Of a stretch of 64,000 nucleotides of DNA, positions 56,678 to 64,000 are shown one piece after another. The number at the start of each line of letters is the position of its first letter. The first letter of the stretch is position 1. The notes under the pieces were generated by a model. That model had not been told where the DNA came from. It searched no databases and saw nothing but the letters and a program-made list of their open reading frames with translations. A program made the position numbers and the translations under genes. The DNA is from Sulfitobacter sp. M05 (GTDB lineage Bacteria; Pseudomonadota; Alphaproteobacteria; Rhodobacterales; Rhodobacteraceae): positions 100,732-164,731 of the forward strand of contig NZ_JABEDH010000005.1 of assembly GCF_029285175.1 (NCBI RefSeq). Direction: 5' to 3'.

Positions 56678-57490
56678 GTGGCGCAAATTCCCAAGGTACA
56701 AATCAAAGGTCTGATGCGGTTTTCCTACCTGTCCGAGAACGGGTTTGCCAAATCGGGGCAGGGCGTGGAGGCTATGCGTGACATGCTCTATGATCCGGCC
56801 CGGCTTGACCGCCGGTTCAGGCTATTTGAAAAGCTGGCGTTCCACACCATGGCCTTGCAGGAAGACACCGGTTTTTCCTGTGCTGTGCTGATCGGCGACA
56901 GCTTTCCTGACAAGGCACGGGCGCGGCTTGAGGGGATCATCAGAGATTTCACGCCGATGCAGATCGTCGCCCTGCCACCGATGGTCCATATTCAGGCGGT
57001 GAAGCGGGCGTTTAATGCCTTGGCCGACGATCCCGCCGCAACTCATATCGCCACGTTCCGGCAGGATGATGATGATGCGATGCACCGTACCACAGTGGGA
57101 CGGATCAGGGCCGTGGCTGACAATATGTTGGCGGTGCGCGAAGACAAGAAGCCCTTTGTGATTGCCTTTAATCGGGGGCTCTATCTGGATCCAAAAAGCG
57201 AGACACCAATCACAGAATGGTACGAACGCGCGCCTTTGGGCATTGGTCTGGCAATGGTGACGCCCAAAGGCGACCATGCGACGGTATTTCGACGCAATCA
57301 TCGCAATCTGGTCGAATACTACGACTGTTATTCCGAGGTGGCCCGCCCGATGTGGATCAGATCGGTACATGGGGACAATGATTCAACGGCCCAGCCACAG
57401 GGCAGGGCGGGTGCCCTGCGGCCACGTGGGGTGCGGCGGGTCTTGGCGGATGGCTTCGGGCTGACGCCGGAAATGCTGGATGAACTATAG
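56678..57490 (+). CDS. Putative rhamnosyltransferase-like glycosyltransferase A
   Basis: A 270-residue protein starting GTG 56678. LMRFSYLSENGFAK opens it and the acidic cluster FRQDDDDAMHRTTV is a DXD-type nucleotide-sugar site; FNRGLYLDPKSETPITEWYE follows. It is a paralogue of the inverted gene at 58364-59182 (shared RFSY, IGDS and DDDD motifs). A surface polysaccharide role is plausible but unproven. It lies between rpoC and rpsL. Confidence 0.72.
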   Translation: MAQIPKVQIKGLMRFSYLSENGFAKSGQGVEAMRDMLYDPARLDRRFRLFEKLAFHTMALQEDTGFSCAVLIGDSFPDKARARLEGIIRDFTPMQIVALPPMVHIQAVKRAFNALADDPAATHIATFRQDDDDAMHRTTVGRIRAVADNMLAVREDKKPFVIAFNRGLYLDPKSETPITEWYERAPLGIGLAMVTPKGDHATVFRRNHRNLVEYYDCYSEVARPMWIRSVHGDNDSTAQPQGRAGALRPRGVRRVLADGFGLTPEMLDEL

Positions 57491-57508
57491 CATGTCTGGG
57501 GGAACGCA

Positions 57509-58378
57509 ATGTCAGTAAACCTTGCCGGGGCGCTGTTGATGATGGCCTCGATGGCCTGTTTTGTCCTGAACGACACGTTGCTGAAAATGACCGGCGGGGC
57601 GGTGCCGCTGTTCCAGCTGTTGTTTGTGCGCAGTGTGATCACCTGCGGGTTGATCTTTGCCACCAAGGGACGCTTGGGCGCGTTGCATTTCGCGATCAAG
57701 CGGCGTGACTGGGTGATCATGCTGGTGCGGGCCGTCACCGAGGTCACCATTTCGTATTTCTTCCTGACGGCGCTGTTCAACATGCCGCTGGCCAATTTGA
57801 CGGCGATCTTACAGGGCGTCCCGCTGGCGGTGACACTGGCCAGTGCGGTCATCCTGCGCGAGGCGGTGGGGTGGCGGCGCAGCCTGGCGATTGCTGTGGG
57901 ATTCTGCGGTGTATTGCTGATTGTGCGACCGGGGGCAGAGGGTTTTAACATTTGGTCGATCTATGCAGTTATCGCCATGTTGGGGGTGACACTGCGCGAT
58001 CTGGTGACACGCCAGCTGTCGCCGGATGTACCGTCTATGACAGTGACGCTGGTGACGGCAGTGACGGTCATGGTGGGGGCCGGGCTGGCGTCGCTGTCTA
58101 CCCCGTGGGTTCCTATCGCGGGGGCGTCGTGGGCGCTGATTGTGGCATCGGCGTTTTGTATTCTGGGTGGATACTACTTTTCCATTCAGGTGATGCGCAG
58201 CGGGGATGTGTCCTTTACCGCGCCGTTCCGGTATTCGGGGCTGGTCTGGGCGCTGATCCTTGGCTGGTTTGTATTTGGCGAGTGGCCCCATGTCTTGACC
58301 TTGATCGGGGCGGCCATCGTGGTGGGCACCGGCGTGTTCAGCTTTTACCGCGAGCGCAGGGTTTCAGGTATCAGATAG
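57509..58378 (+). CDS. EamA/DMT family transporter
   Basis: A 289-residue membrane protein with ten helices as two EamA repeats. FVLNDTLLKMTGGAVPLFQL and LFNMPLANLTAILQGVPLAV in repeat one, and FTAPFRYSGLVWALILGWFV in repeat two, fit the family. It follows glycosyltransferase A by 18 bases and its 3' end overlaps the convergent glycosyltransferase B by 15 bases. Confidence 0.87.
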   Translation: MSVNLAGALLMMASMACFVLNDTLLKMTGGAVPLFQLLFVRSVITCGLIFATKGRLGALHFAIKRRDWVIMLVRAVTEVTISYFFLTALFNMPLANLTAILQGVPLAVTLASAVILREAVGWRRSLAIAVGFCGVLLIVRPGAEGFNIWSIYAVIAMLGVTLRDLVTRQLSPDVPSMTVTLVTAVTVMVGAGLASLSTPWVPIAGASWALIVASAFCILGGYYFSIQVMRSGDVSFTAPFRYSGLVWALILGWFVFGEWPHVLTLIGAAIVVGTGVFSFYRERRVSGIR

Positions 58379-59182
58379 GGCGGCAAAGGCGCGGGCAACC
58401 GCTTCTGTATCAATCGCATAGGTGGCTTTGAAATGGGCCTTTCCGGCGGCGTCCAGCGGCGACAGGCGCGGTGATTTGACGCCGGGTTTTTGCCGGGAAT
58501 CATTATGGTCGTTGTGTCCGCGGATCAGCATGTCCTGCCCTGAAAAAGTGACGGTGGGCATCTTTTGTCCCACCTTCATATGGGCAAAGTTCATCACGCT
58601 AAGGCGCAGGTCGGGCTGAAACATCAAGGCAAGTGCGGCGGTGGTATAGGGCGTGTTGGTGGGTGCCACATCAAGGCCACGTGCAGAGGGGCGGGCGATG
58701 AATCCCTGATTGAAATCAATGGCGATATGGCGGTGTTTGGCGGCCATGGGCAGAACATCACGGGCCGCTTCGCGCAGGCGTTCGACGTAGGTGCAGGCAA
58801 CCGCGTCATCATCATCCATACGAAACTGCAAACAGGCATCGCCGTCAAAGCGACGGACCTTGTTCATTGCATCCTGCATGATTTTGCGATGCGGGCCGGG
58901 GGGATAGGCACGTATCACCGCTTGGGGCATATGTTCGACGGCGGCTTGTAAACGGTCAAGGTAGGGCGCGGGCAAGCTGTCCCCGATGACGATCAACAGG
59001 GTAAAGTCATCGTCGGACTGTGCCATCAGTGGCGGCAATGTCATTGTCTCGAAGGTGGCAAAACGCTCGGCCATACGGGCCGGTGCATAGAGGTAGTCCA
59101 TGCGTTCGCGCAGGGTCGAATGTTCCACTTGAAAGCCGCCGTCACCGGGGTATGAAAAGCGGCAGATGCCGATGGTTTGCAT
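58364..59182 (-). CDS. Putative rhamnosyltransferase-like glycosyltransferase B
   Basis: A 272-residue protein, paralogous to glycosyltransferase A. It begins MQTIGICRFSYPGDGGFQVE and carries the acidic FRMDDDDAVACTYVERLREA. ATG 59182 has AAGGGG upstream; TTG 59209 is also in frame. Convergent with the EamA gene, whose end it overlaps. Substrate unknown. Confidence 0.72.
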   Translation of the reverse strand: MQTIGICRFSYPGDGGFQVEHSTLRERMDYLYAPARMAERFATFETMTLPPLMAQSDDDFTLLIVIGDSLPAPYLDRLQAAVEHMPQAVIRAYPPGPHRKIMQDAMNKVRRFDGDACLQFRMDDDDAVACTYVERLREAARDVLPMAAKHRHIAIDFNQGFIARPSARGLDVAPTNTPYTTAALALMFQPDLRLSVMNFAHMKVGQKMPTVTFSGQDMLIRGHNDHNDSRQKPGVKSPRLSPLDAAGKAHFKATYAIDTEAVARAFAALSDT

Positions 59183-59507
59183 TGGGAAAGGCCCCTTGAT
59201 TGTCTGCAAACACCATTGCAGCCGACCCGCAGCCGCGCAAGCGCCTGCACGCTGTTGACACCCCGTAACCCATCGCCTATACGCCCGCTATCTCGGTCGT
59301 GGGGATTTTCCCGCCAATCGAAATCATAACTTAAGTGGTCAAGATCCGGTCTAATGCTGACCCGATCCTCTGTTGCCCCACCGCCTCGCTTTCCTCGGTA
59401 CGGATGCGTTGCGGTGTTTTCGCTTTGTCATTCGATAAAGCGCAGAATTTGTAACCGCTGTGGGCCTCGCCCATCGCACGATGTAGACAGAACGGGGATA
59501 ATCCGGA
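59183..59507. promoter_or_regulatory. rpsL operon control region and leader
   Basis: These 325 bases hold no gene. A strong promoter lies at 59255-59283. From there the leader to rpsL is about 215 bases, with a hairpin CGCTTT (59421-59426) / AAAGCG (59437-59442). The long leader is a likely site of S7-type translational control. Confidence 0.6.
59255..59283 (+). promoter_or_regulatory. Strong promoter of the rpsL-rpsG-fusA-tuf operon
   Basis: A perfect TTGACA (59255-59260) is followed after 17 bases by TATACG (59278-59283) and a GC-rich CCCGC discriminator, the pattern of stringently controlled promoters. It is the best sigma-70 promoter in the window. Confidence 0.8.
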
Positions 59508-59879
59508 ATGCCAACGATCCAACAGCTGATCCGCAAGCCGCGCCAGCCGAAACGTAAGACTTCTAAATCCATGCACCTCGAGCAGTGCCCGCAAAAGCGC
59601 GGCGTATGCACACGTGTATATACCACCACACCAAAGAAACCGAACTCCGCGATGCGGAAAGTTGCGAAGGTGCGCCTGACCAACGGTTTCGAAGTGATTT
59701 CCTATATCCCGGGTGAAAGCCACAACCTTCAGGAGCACTCTGTGGTTCTGATCCGCGGCGGTCGTGTAAAAGACCTTCCCGGTGTGCGTTACCACATCCT
59801 GCGCGGTGTTCTGGATACTCAGGGCGTTAAAGACCGGAAGCAGCGCCGCTCCAAATACGGTGCGAAGCGTCCTAAGTAA
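59508..59879 (+). CDS. rpsL: 30S ribosomal protein S12
   Basis: A 123-residue decoding-centre protein. [17 protein letters not shown] opens it, and [13 protein letters not shown] and [17 protein letters not shown] are the positions where streptomycin resistance arises; both read as wild type. ATG 59508 follows GGGGATAATCCGGA. Confidence 0.98.
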   Translation: MPTIQQLIRKPRQPKRKTSKSMHLEQCPQKRGVCTRVYTTTPKKPNSAMRKVAKVRLTNGFEVISYIPGESHNLQEHSVVLIRGGRVKDLPGVRYHILRGVLDTQGVKDRKQRRSKYGAKRPK

Positions 59880-59886
59880 GTCAAGG

Positions 59887-59902
59887 ACGGGGGCAACCCC
59901 GT
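59887..59902 (+). other. GCAA-tetraloop hairpin between rpsL and rpsG
   Basis: ACGGGG (59887-59892), GCAA, CCCCGT (59897-59902). A compact GNRA hairpin; a second one, GGTGGGGC/GCCTCACC, follows near 59921-59940. They may mediate translational control of rpsG. Confidence 0.5.
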
Positions 59903-59948
59903 TTCACCAACCGTTTGTATGGTGGGGCTGCGGCCTCACCCCCGCTAA

Positions 59949-60434
<486 letters not shown>

Positions 60435-60507
60435 AATTTCTGGATTAGGGGCTCGGATTCGCCGGGCCCTTGACCTTTTCAAAGCATATTCCTGAGGAAG
60501 CTTTAAA

Positions 60508-62628
60508 ATGGCACGCGACTATCCCCTCGAACTGTATCGCAACTTTGGTATCATCGCGCATATCGACGCGGGTAAGACCACATGTTCCGAACGTATCCTG
60601 TATTACACGGGCAAAGAGCATAACATCGGCGAAGTGCACGATGGTGCGGCAACAATGGACTGGATGGAGCAGGAGCAGGAACGGGGTATTACAATTACTT
60701 CCGCTGCGACAACGACATTCTGGGAGCGCACCGAAGACGGCCTGACACCGGATTCCCCCAAGCACCGCATGAACATCATTGATACACCGGGCCACGTTGA
60801 CTTCACTATCGAAGTTGAGCGTTCCTTGGCCGTTCTCGATGGTGCGGTTACCGTTCTTGACGGTAACGCCGGTGTTGAGCCGCAGACAGAAACCGTTTGG
60901 CGCCAGGCCGACCGCTACAAAGTTCCACGTATTGTTTTCGTAAACAAAATGGACAAAATCGGCGCGGACTTCTTTAACTGTGTTGCACAGATCGAAGACC
61001 GTACCGGCGCGACTGCTGTGCCAATCGGTGTGCCAATTGGTGCCGAGACCGAGCTTGAAGGTCTTGTTGACCTCGTCACCATGGTTGAGTGGGTTTACGA
61101 AGGTGAAGACCTTGGCGCGACATGGGAAAAACGCCCAATCCGCGCAGAGCTTCAGGACATGGCCAACGAATGGCGTGGCAAAATGATCGAAGCCGCGGTT
61201 GAAATGGACGACGACGCCATGGAAGCCTACCTGATGGACGGCACAGAGCCTGACGTCGACACGCTGCGCAAATTGCTGCGTAAAGGTACATTGGCGCTGG
61301 CATTCGTTCCTGTTCTGGGCGGTTCCGCGTTCAAGAACAAAGGTGTTCAGCCGCTGCTTAACGCTGTTGTTGACTATCTGCCGAGCCCGCTCGACGTTGT
61401 TGACTACATGGGCTTTAAGCCAGGCGACGAAGAAGAAGTACGTGACATCCCGCGTCGTGCGGATGATGACATGGCCTTCTCTGGTCTTGCCTTCAAAATC
61501 ATGAACGACCCCTTCGTGGGCTCGCTGACCTTCACACGCATCTACTCTGGTGTTCTGAACAAAGGCGACACGCTTTTGAACTCCACCAAAGGTAAAAAAG
61601 AGCGCGTTGGTCGTATGATGATGATGCACGCCATCGACCGTGAAGAAATCACCGAAGCATTTGCGGGTGACATCATCGCGCTGGCCGGTCTGAAAGACAC
61701 TACAACCGGTGACACGCTTTGCGCCGTCAACGATCCTGTGGTTCTGGAAACAATGACCTTCCCTGATCCGGTTATCGAGATTGCGGTTGAGCCAAAGACC
61801 AAAGCCGACCAGGAAAAAATGTCTACGGGTCTGGCCCGTCTGGCAGCCGAGGATCCATCCTTCCGTGTTGAGACCGACCTTGAATCAGGTCAGACCATCA
61901 TGAAGGGCATGGGCGAACTTCACCTCGACATTCTGGTTGACCGTCTGAAGCGCGAATTCAAAGTGGAAGCCAACATTGGTGCGCCACAGGTTGCCTATCG
62001 TGAGACCATCTCTCGTGAAGCTGAAATCGTTTACACCCACAAGAAACAGTCGGGTGGTTCGGGTCAGTTCGCGGAAGTGAAAATGATCATCACTCCGACA
62101 GAGCCGGGCGAAGGTTACTCGTTTGAGTCCCGCGTTGTTGGTGGTTCGGTTCCCAAGGAATACATCCCGGGTGTTGAAAAGGGTATCAAATCTGTCATGG
62201 ACTCCGGTCCGCTGGCGGGCTTCCCTGTGATCGACTTCAAAGTGGCGTTGATCGAAGGTAAATTCCACGACGTTGACTCCTCGGTTCTGGCGTTTGAAAT
62301 CGCGGCCCGTATGGGTATGCGTGAAGGCATGAAGAAAGCCGGCGCGAAACTGCTCGAGCCTGTGATGAAAGTCGAAGTGATCACACCGGAAGAATACACC
62401 GGCGGCATCATCGGCGATCTGACATCACGTCGTGGTCAAGTACAGGGTCAGGATACTCGCGGTAACGCGATTGCCATCGACGCATTTGTGCCACTGGCGA
62501 ACATGTTCGGCTACATCAACACATTGCGGTCGATGTCTTCAGGTCGTGCGAACTTCTCTATGCAGTTCGATCACTACGAAGGCGTGCCACAGGCAATCTC
62601 TGACGAGATTCAGGCAAAGTTTGCCTAA
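60508..62628 (+). CDS. fusA: Elongation factor G
   Basis: A 706-residue translational GTPase that drives translocation. GTPase motifs [18 protein letters not shown] and NKMDKIG are intact, with [11 protein letters not shown] in domain III and [13 protein letters not shown] near the end. It lies between rpsG and the REP-like element before tuf copy 2. Confidence 0.98.
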   Translation: MARDYPLELYRNFGIIAHIDAGKTTCSERILYYTGKEHNIGEVHDGAATMDWMEQEQERGITITSAATTTFWERTEDGLTPDSPKHRMNIIDTPGHVDFTIEVERSLAVLDGAVTVLDGNAGVEPQTETVWRQADRYKVPRIVFVNKMDKIGADFFNCVAQIEDRTGATAVPIGVPIGAETELEGLVDLVTMVEWVYEGEDLGATWEKRPIRAELQDMANEWRGKMIEAAVEMDDDAMEAYLMDGTEPDVDTLRKLLRKGTLALAFVPVLGGSAFKNKGVQPLLNAVVDYLPSPLDVVDYMGFKPGDEEEVRDIPRRADDDMAFSGLAFKIMNDPFVGSLTFTRIYSGVLNKGDTLLNSTKGKKERVGRMMMMHAIDREEITEAFAGDIIALAGLKDTTTGDTLCAVNDPVVLETMTFPDPVIEIAVEPKTKADQEKMSTGLARLAAEDPSFRVETDLESGQTIMKGMGELHLDILVDRLKREFKVEANIGAPQVAYRETISREAEIVYTHKKQSGGSGQFAEVKMIITPTEPGEGYSFESRVVGGSVPKEYIPGVEKGIKSVMDSGPLAGFPVIDFKVALIEGKFHDVDSSVLAFEIAARMGMREGMKKAGAKLLEPVMKVEVITPEEYTGGIIGDLTSRRGQVQGQDTRGNAIAIDAFVPLANMFGYINTLRSMSSGRANFSMQFDHYEGVPQAISDEIQAKFA

Positions 62629-62651
62629 CAGGCCACATTAATAATCGGGGC

Positions 62652-62702
62652 GGCGGGGAGAACCCCGCCCTACCCACACTGTAGGGCGGGGTTCCCCCCG
62701 CC
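62652..62702. repeat. REP-like double palindrome between fusA and tuf copy 2
   Basis: The left arm 62652-62673 begins GGCGGGGAGAACCCCGCC and ends CTAC; the right arm 62681-62702 begins GTAGGGCGGGG. They pair with one mismatch around CCACACT. Each arm also folds on itself (GGCGGGG/CCCCGCC), as in the element after rplL. Confidence 0.7.
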
Positions 62703-62730
62703 ACCCAACCAACCAGAAGGAGCCAGCACC

Positions 62731-63906
62731 ATGGCAAAGGAAAAGTTTGAACGTAACAAACCGCACGTCAACATCGGCACAATCGGCCACGTTGACCACG
62801 GCAAGACCACACTGACGGCTGCGATCACCAAGTATTTCGGTGACTTCAAAGCCTACGACCAGATCGACGGCGCGCCCGAAGAAAAAGCACGCGGCATCAC
62901 CATCTCAACCGCCCACGTGGAATACGAGACAGAGACACGCCACTATGCGCACGTCGACTGCCCCGGCCACGCCGACTATGTTAAGAACATGATCACCGGT
63001 GCGGCGCAGATGGACGGCGCGATCCTGGTTGTGAACGCGGCCGACGGCCCGATGCCACAGACTCGCGAGCACATCCTGCTTGGCCGTCAGGTTGGCATCC
63101 CGTACATGGTTGTTTACATGAACAAAGTTGACCAGGTTGACGACGAAGAGTTGTTGGAACTGGTTGAAATGGAAATCCGTGAACTGTTGTCCTCTTATGA
63201 GTACCCAGGCGACGACATTCCTGTGATCCCTGGTTCCGCTCTGGCGGCGATGGAAGGCAACAAGCCAGAAATCGGTGAAGAATCCATTAAGAAACTGATG
63301 ACGGCGGTTGACGAATATATCCCGACACCAGCACGTGCTGTTGACCAGCCGTTCCTGATGCCAGTGGAAGACGTATTCTCGATCTCTGGCCGTGGTACAG
63401 TTGTGACCGGTCGTGTTGAGCGCGGCGTGATCAACGTGGGTGATTCAATCGAGATCGTTGGTATTCGCGACACGAAAACAACAACTTGCACGGGCGTTGA
63501 AATGTTCCGCAAGCTGCTGGATCGTGGTGAGGCCGGTGATAACGTTGGTGTTCTGCTGCGCGGTATCGACCGTGACGGCGTTGAGCGTGGTCAGGTTCTC
63601 TGCGCGCCCAAGTCTGTGAACCCGCACACCAAGTTCGAGGCAGAAGCCTATATTCTGACCAAAGAAGAAGGTGGCCGTCACACGCCATTCTTCGCGAACT
63701 ACCGTCCACAGTTCTACTTCCGTACCACAGACGTCACCGGTACCGTTGCACTGCCAGAAGGCACTGAAATGGTTATGCCTGGCGACAACCTGAAGTTCGA
63801 CGTTGAGCTGATCGCACCCATCGCGATGGAGCAGGGCCTGCGTTTCGCGATCCGCGAAGGTGGCCGTACCGTTGGCGCGGGCGTTGTGTCCAAGATCACT
63901 GAGTAA
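62731..63906 (+). CDS. tuf: Elongation factor Tu, copy 2
   Basis: A 391-residue EF-Tu identical in protein sequence to copy 1. Behind AAGGAGCC, it ends the rpsL-rpsG-fusA-tuf operon, the classic str order. Motifs are as in copy 1. The operon copy is presumably the ancestral one and the stand-alone copy the duplicate. Confidence 0.98.
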   Translation: MAKEKFERNKPHVNIGTIGHVDHGKTTLTAAITKYFGDFKAYDQIDGAPEEKARGITISTAHVEYETETRHYAHVDCPGHADYVKNMITGAAQMDGAILVVNAADGPMPQTREHILLGRQVGIPYMVVYMNKVDQVDDEELLELVEMEIRELLSSYEYPGDDIPVIPGSALAAMEGNKPEIGEESIKKLMTAVDEYIPTPARAVDQPFLMPVEDVFSISGRGTVVTGRVERGVINVGDSIEIVGIRDTKTTTCTGVEMFRKLLDRGEAGDNVGVLLRGIDRDGVERGQVLCAPKSVNPHTKFEAEAYILTKEEGGRHTPFFANYRPQFYFRTTDVTGTVALPEGTEMVMPGDNLKFDVELIAPIAMEQGLRFAIREGGRTVGAGVVSKITE

Positions 63907-63961
63907 TCAACAGCGCCAATGCGTTGTTGACGGTGCCGGCAGCCGGTGCCGAAGAAAACAG

Positions 63962-63989
63962 AAGGCCGCTCCAAATGGGGCGGCCTTTT
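63962..63989 (+). terminator. Intrinsic terminator of tuf copy 2
   Basis: Same hairpin as behind copy 1: AAGGCCGCTCC with GGGGCGGCCTT, AAAT loop and a T-run. Confidence 0.85.
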
Positions 63990-64000
63990 GCGTTGCGGGG

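Larger units (their letters stand above)
62727..64000 (+). repeat. Direct repeat carrying tuf copy 2 (runs off the window)
   Basis: This copy matches 37424-38697 base for base in the parts compared, at an offset of 25303. The identity begins four bases before the start codon and still holds at the window end. Confidence 0.9.

Noticed and set aside
60445..61629. A 394-codon leftward open frame over fusA
   Set aside because: Antisense to an intact EF-G; low-quality composition and no recognised domain.

Overview
The window reads as chromosomal core DNA of an alphaproteobacterium, most likely of the Rhodobacterales (Roseobacter group). The reasons are gene order and family content: ChvI-ChvG followed by a short HPr kinase, RapZ, EIIA-Man and HPr; ATP-type PckA divergent from ChvI; an ethylmalonyl-CoA pathway methylsuccinyl-CoA dehydrogenase; a single bifunctional Rsh; a PduO-type adenosyltransferase with EtfBA; and two copies of tuf. 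The genus cannot be fixed from the sequence alone. No phage, CRISPR array, insertion sequence or rRNA gene was seen.

Layout. 1-2.3 kb: the 5' part of ispH (leftward), a response regulator with a degenerate GGDEF-like C-terminus, and a leftward NYN/LabA-type gene, with a shared terminator between the last two. 2.4-11.2 kb: a long rightward housekeeping run, folK, rpoZ, rsh, a DUF2062 gene, pdxJ, acpS, lepB, rnc, era, a DUF1491 gene and recO, often with stop/start overlaps. 11.3-14.9 kb: META-domain and TetR genes, mcd, and a divergent TauE/SafE-type permease. 14.9-17.2 kb: a small accessory cluster with a divergent XRE repressor, a LysR-type HTH fused to a PAS-like rather than a LysR effector domain, and a GNAT-like protein, with palindromic operator candidates; this is the least explained part of the window. 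17.2-24.6 kb: pckA, chvI, chvG, hprK, rapZ, EIIA, HPr and an acyltransferase, a carbon and envelope signalling block. 24.9-30.1 kb: 3-hydroxybutyryl-CoA dehydrogenase, a DUF6473 gene, an AT-rich scar with a gene remnant, etfA, etfB, the cobalamin adenosyltransferase and a HIG1-domain gene. 30.1-37.3 kb: an SDR gene, an SH3 protein, parC, a DUF898 membrane protein overlapping an M48 protease, and a lipoprotein.

37.4-64.0 kb is the translation and transcription supercluster: tuf copy 1, tRNA-Trp, secE, nusG, rplK, rplA, rplJ, rplL, rpoB, rpoC, rpsL, rpsG, fusA and tuf copy 2. It is broken up by accessory genes: an exported protein, a WYL regulator with an EamA exporter, a membrane protein, a sterol-desaturase-like protein, and three glycosyltransferase-like genes with a second EamA exporter. 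The two tuf copies and their 3' flanks are identical over at least 1274 bp, in direct orientation 25.3 kb apart. The spacers of this block carry marked RNA structures: a UUCG-capped terminator before rplJ, twin hairpins between rpoB and rpoC, and two REP-like double palindromes.

Most of the window is ordinary core genome. The strongest candidates for something new are the XRE / LysR-PAS / GNAT cluster, the palindromic operator between the WYL regulator and the EamA exporter, the REP-like elements, and the AT-rich scar between etfA and the 3-hydroxybutyryl-CoA dehydrogenase gene.
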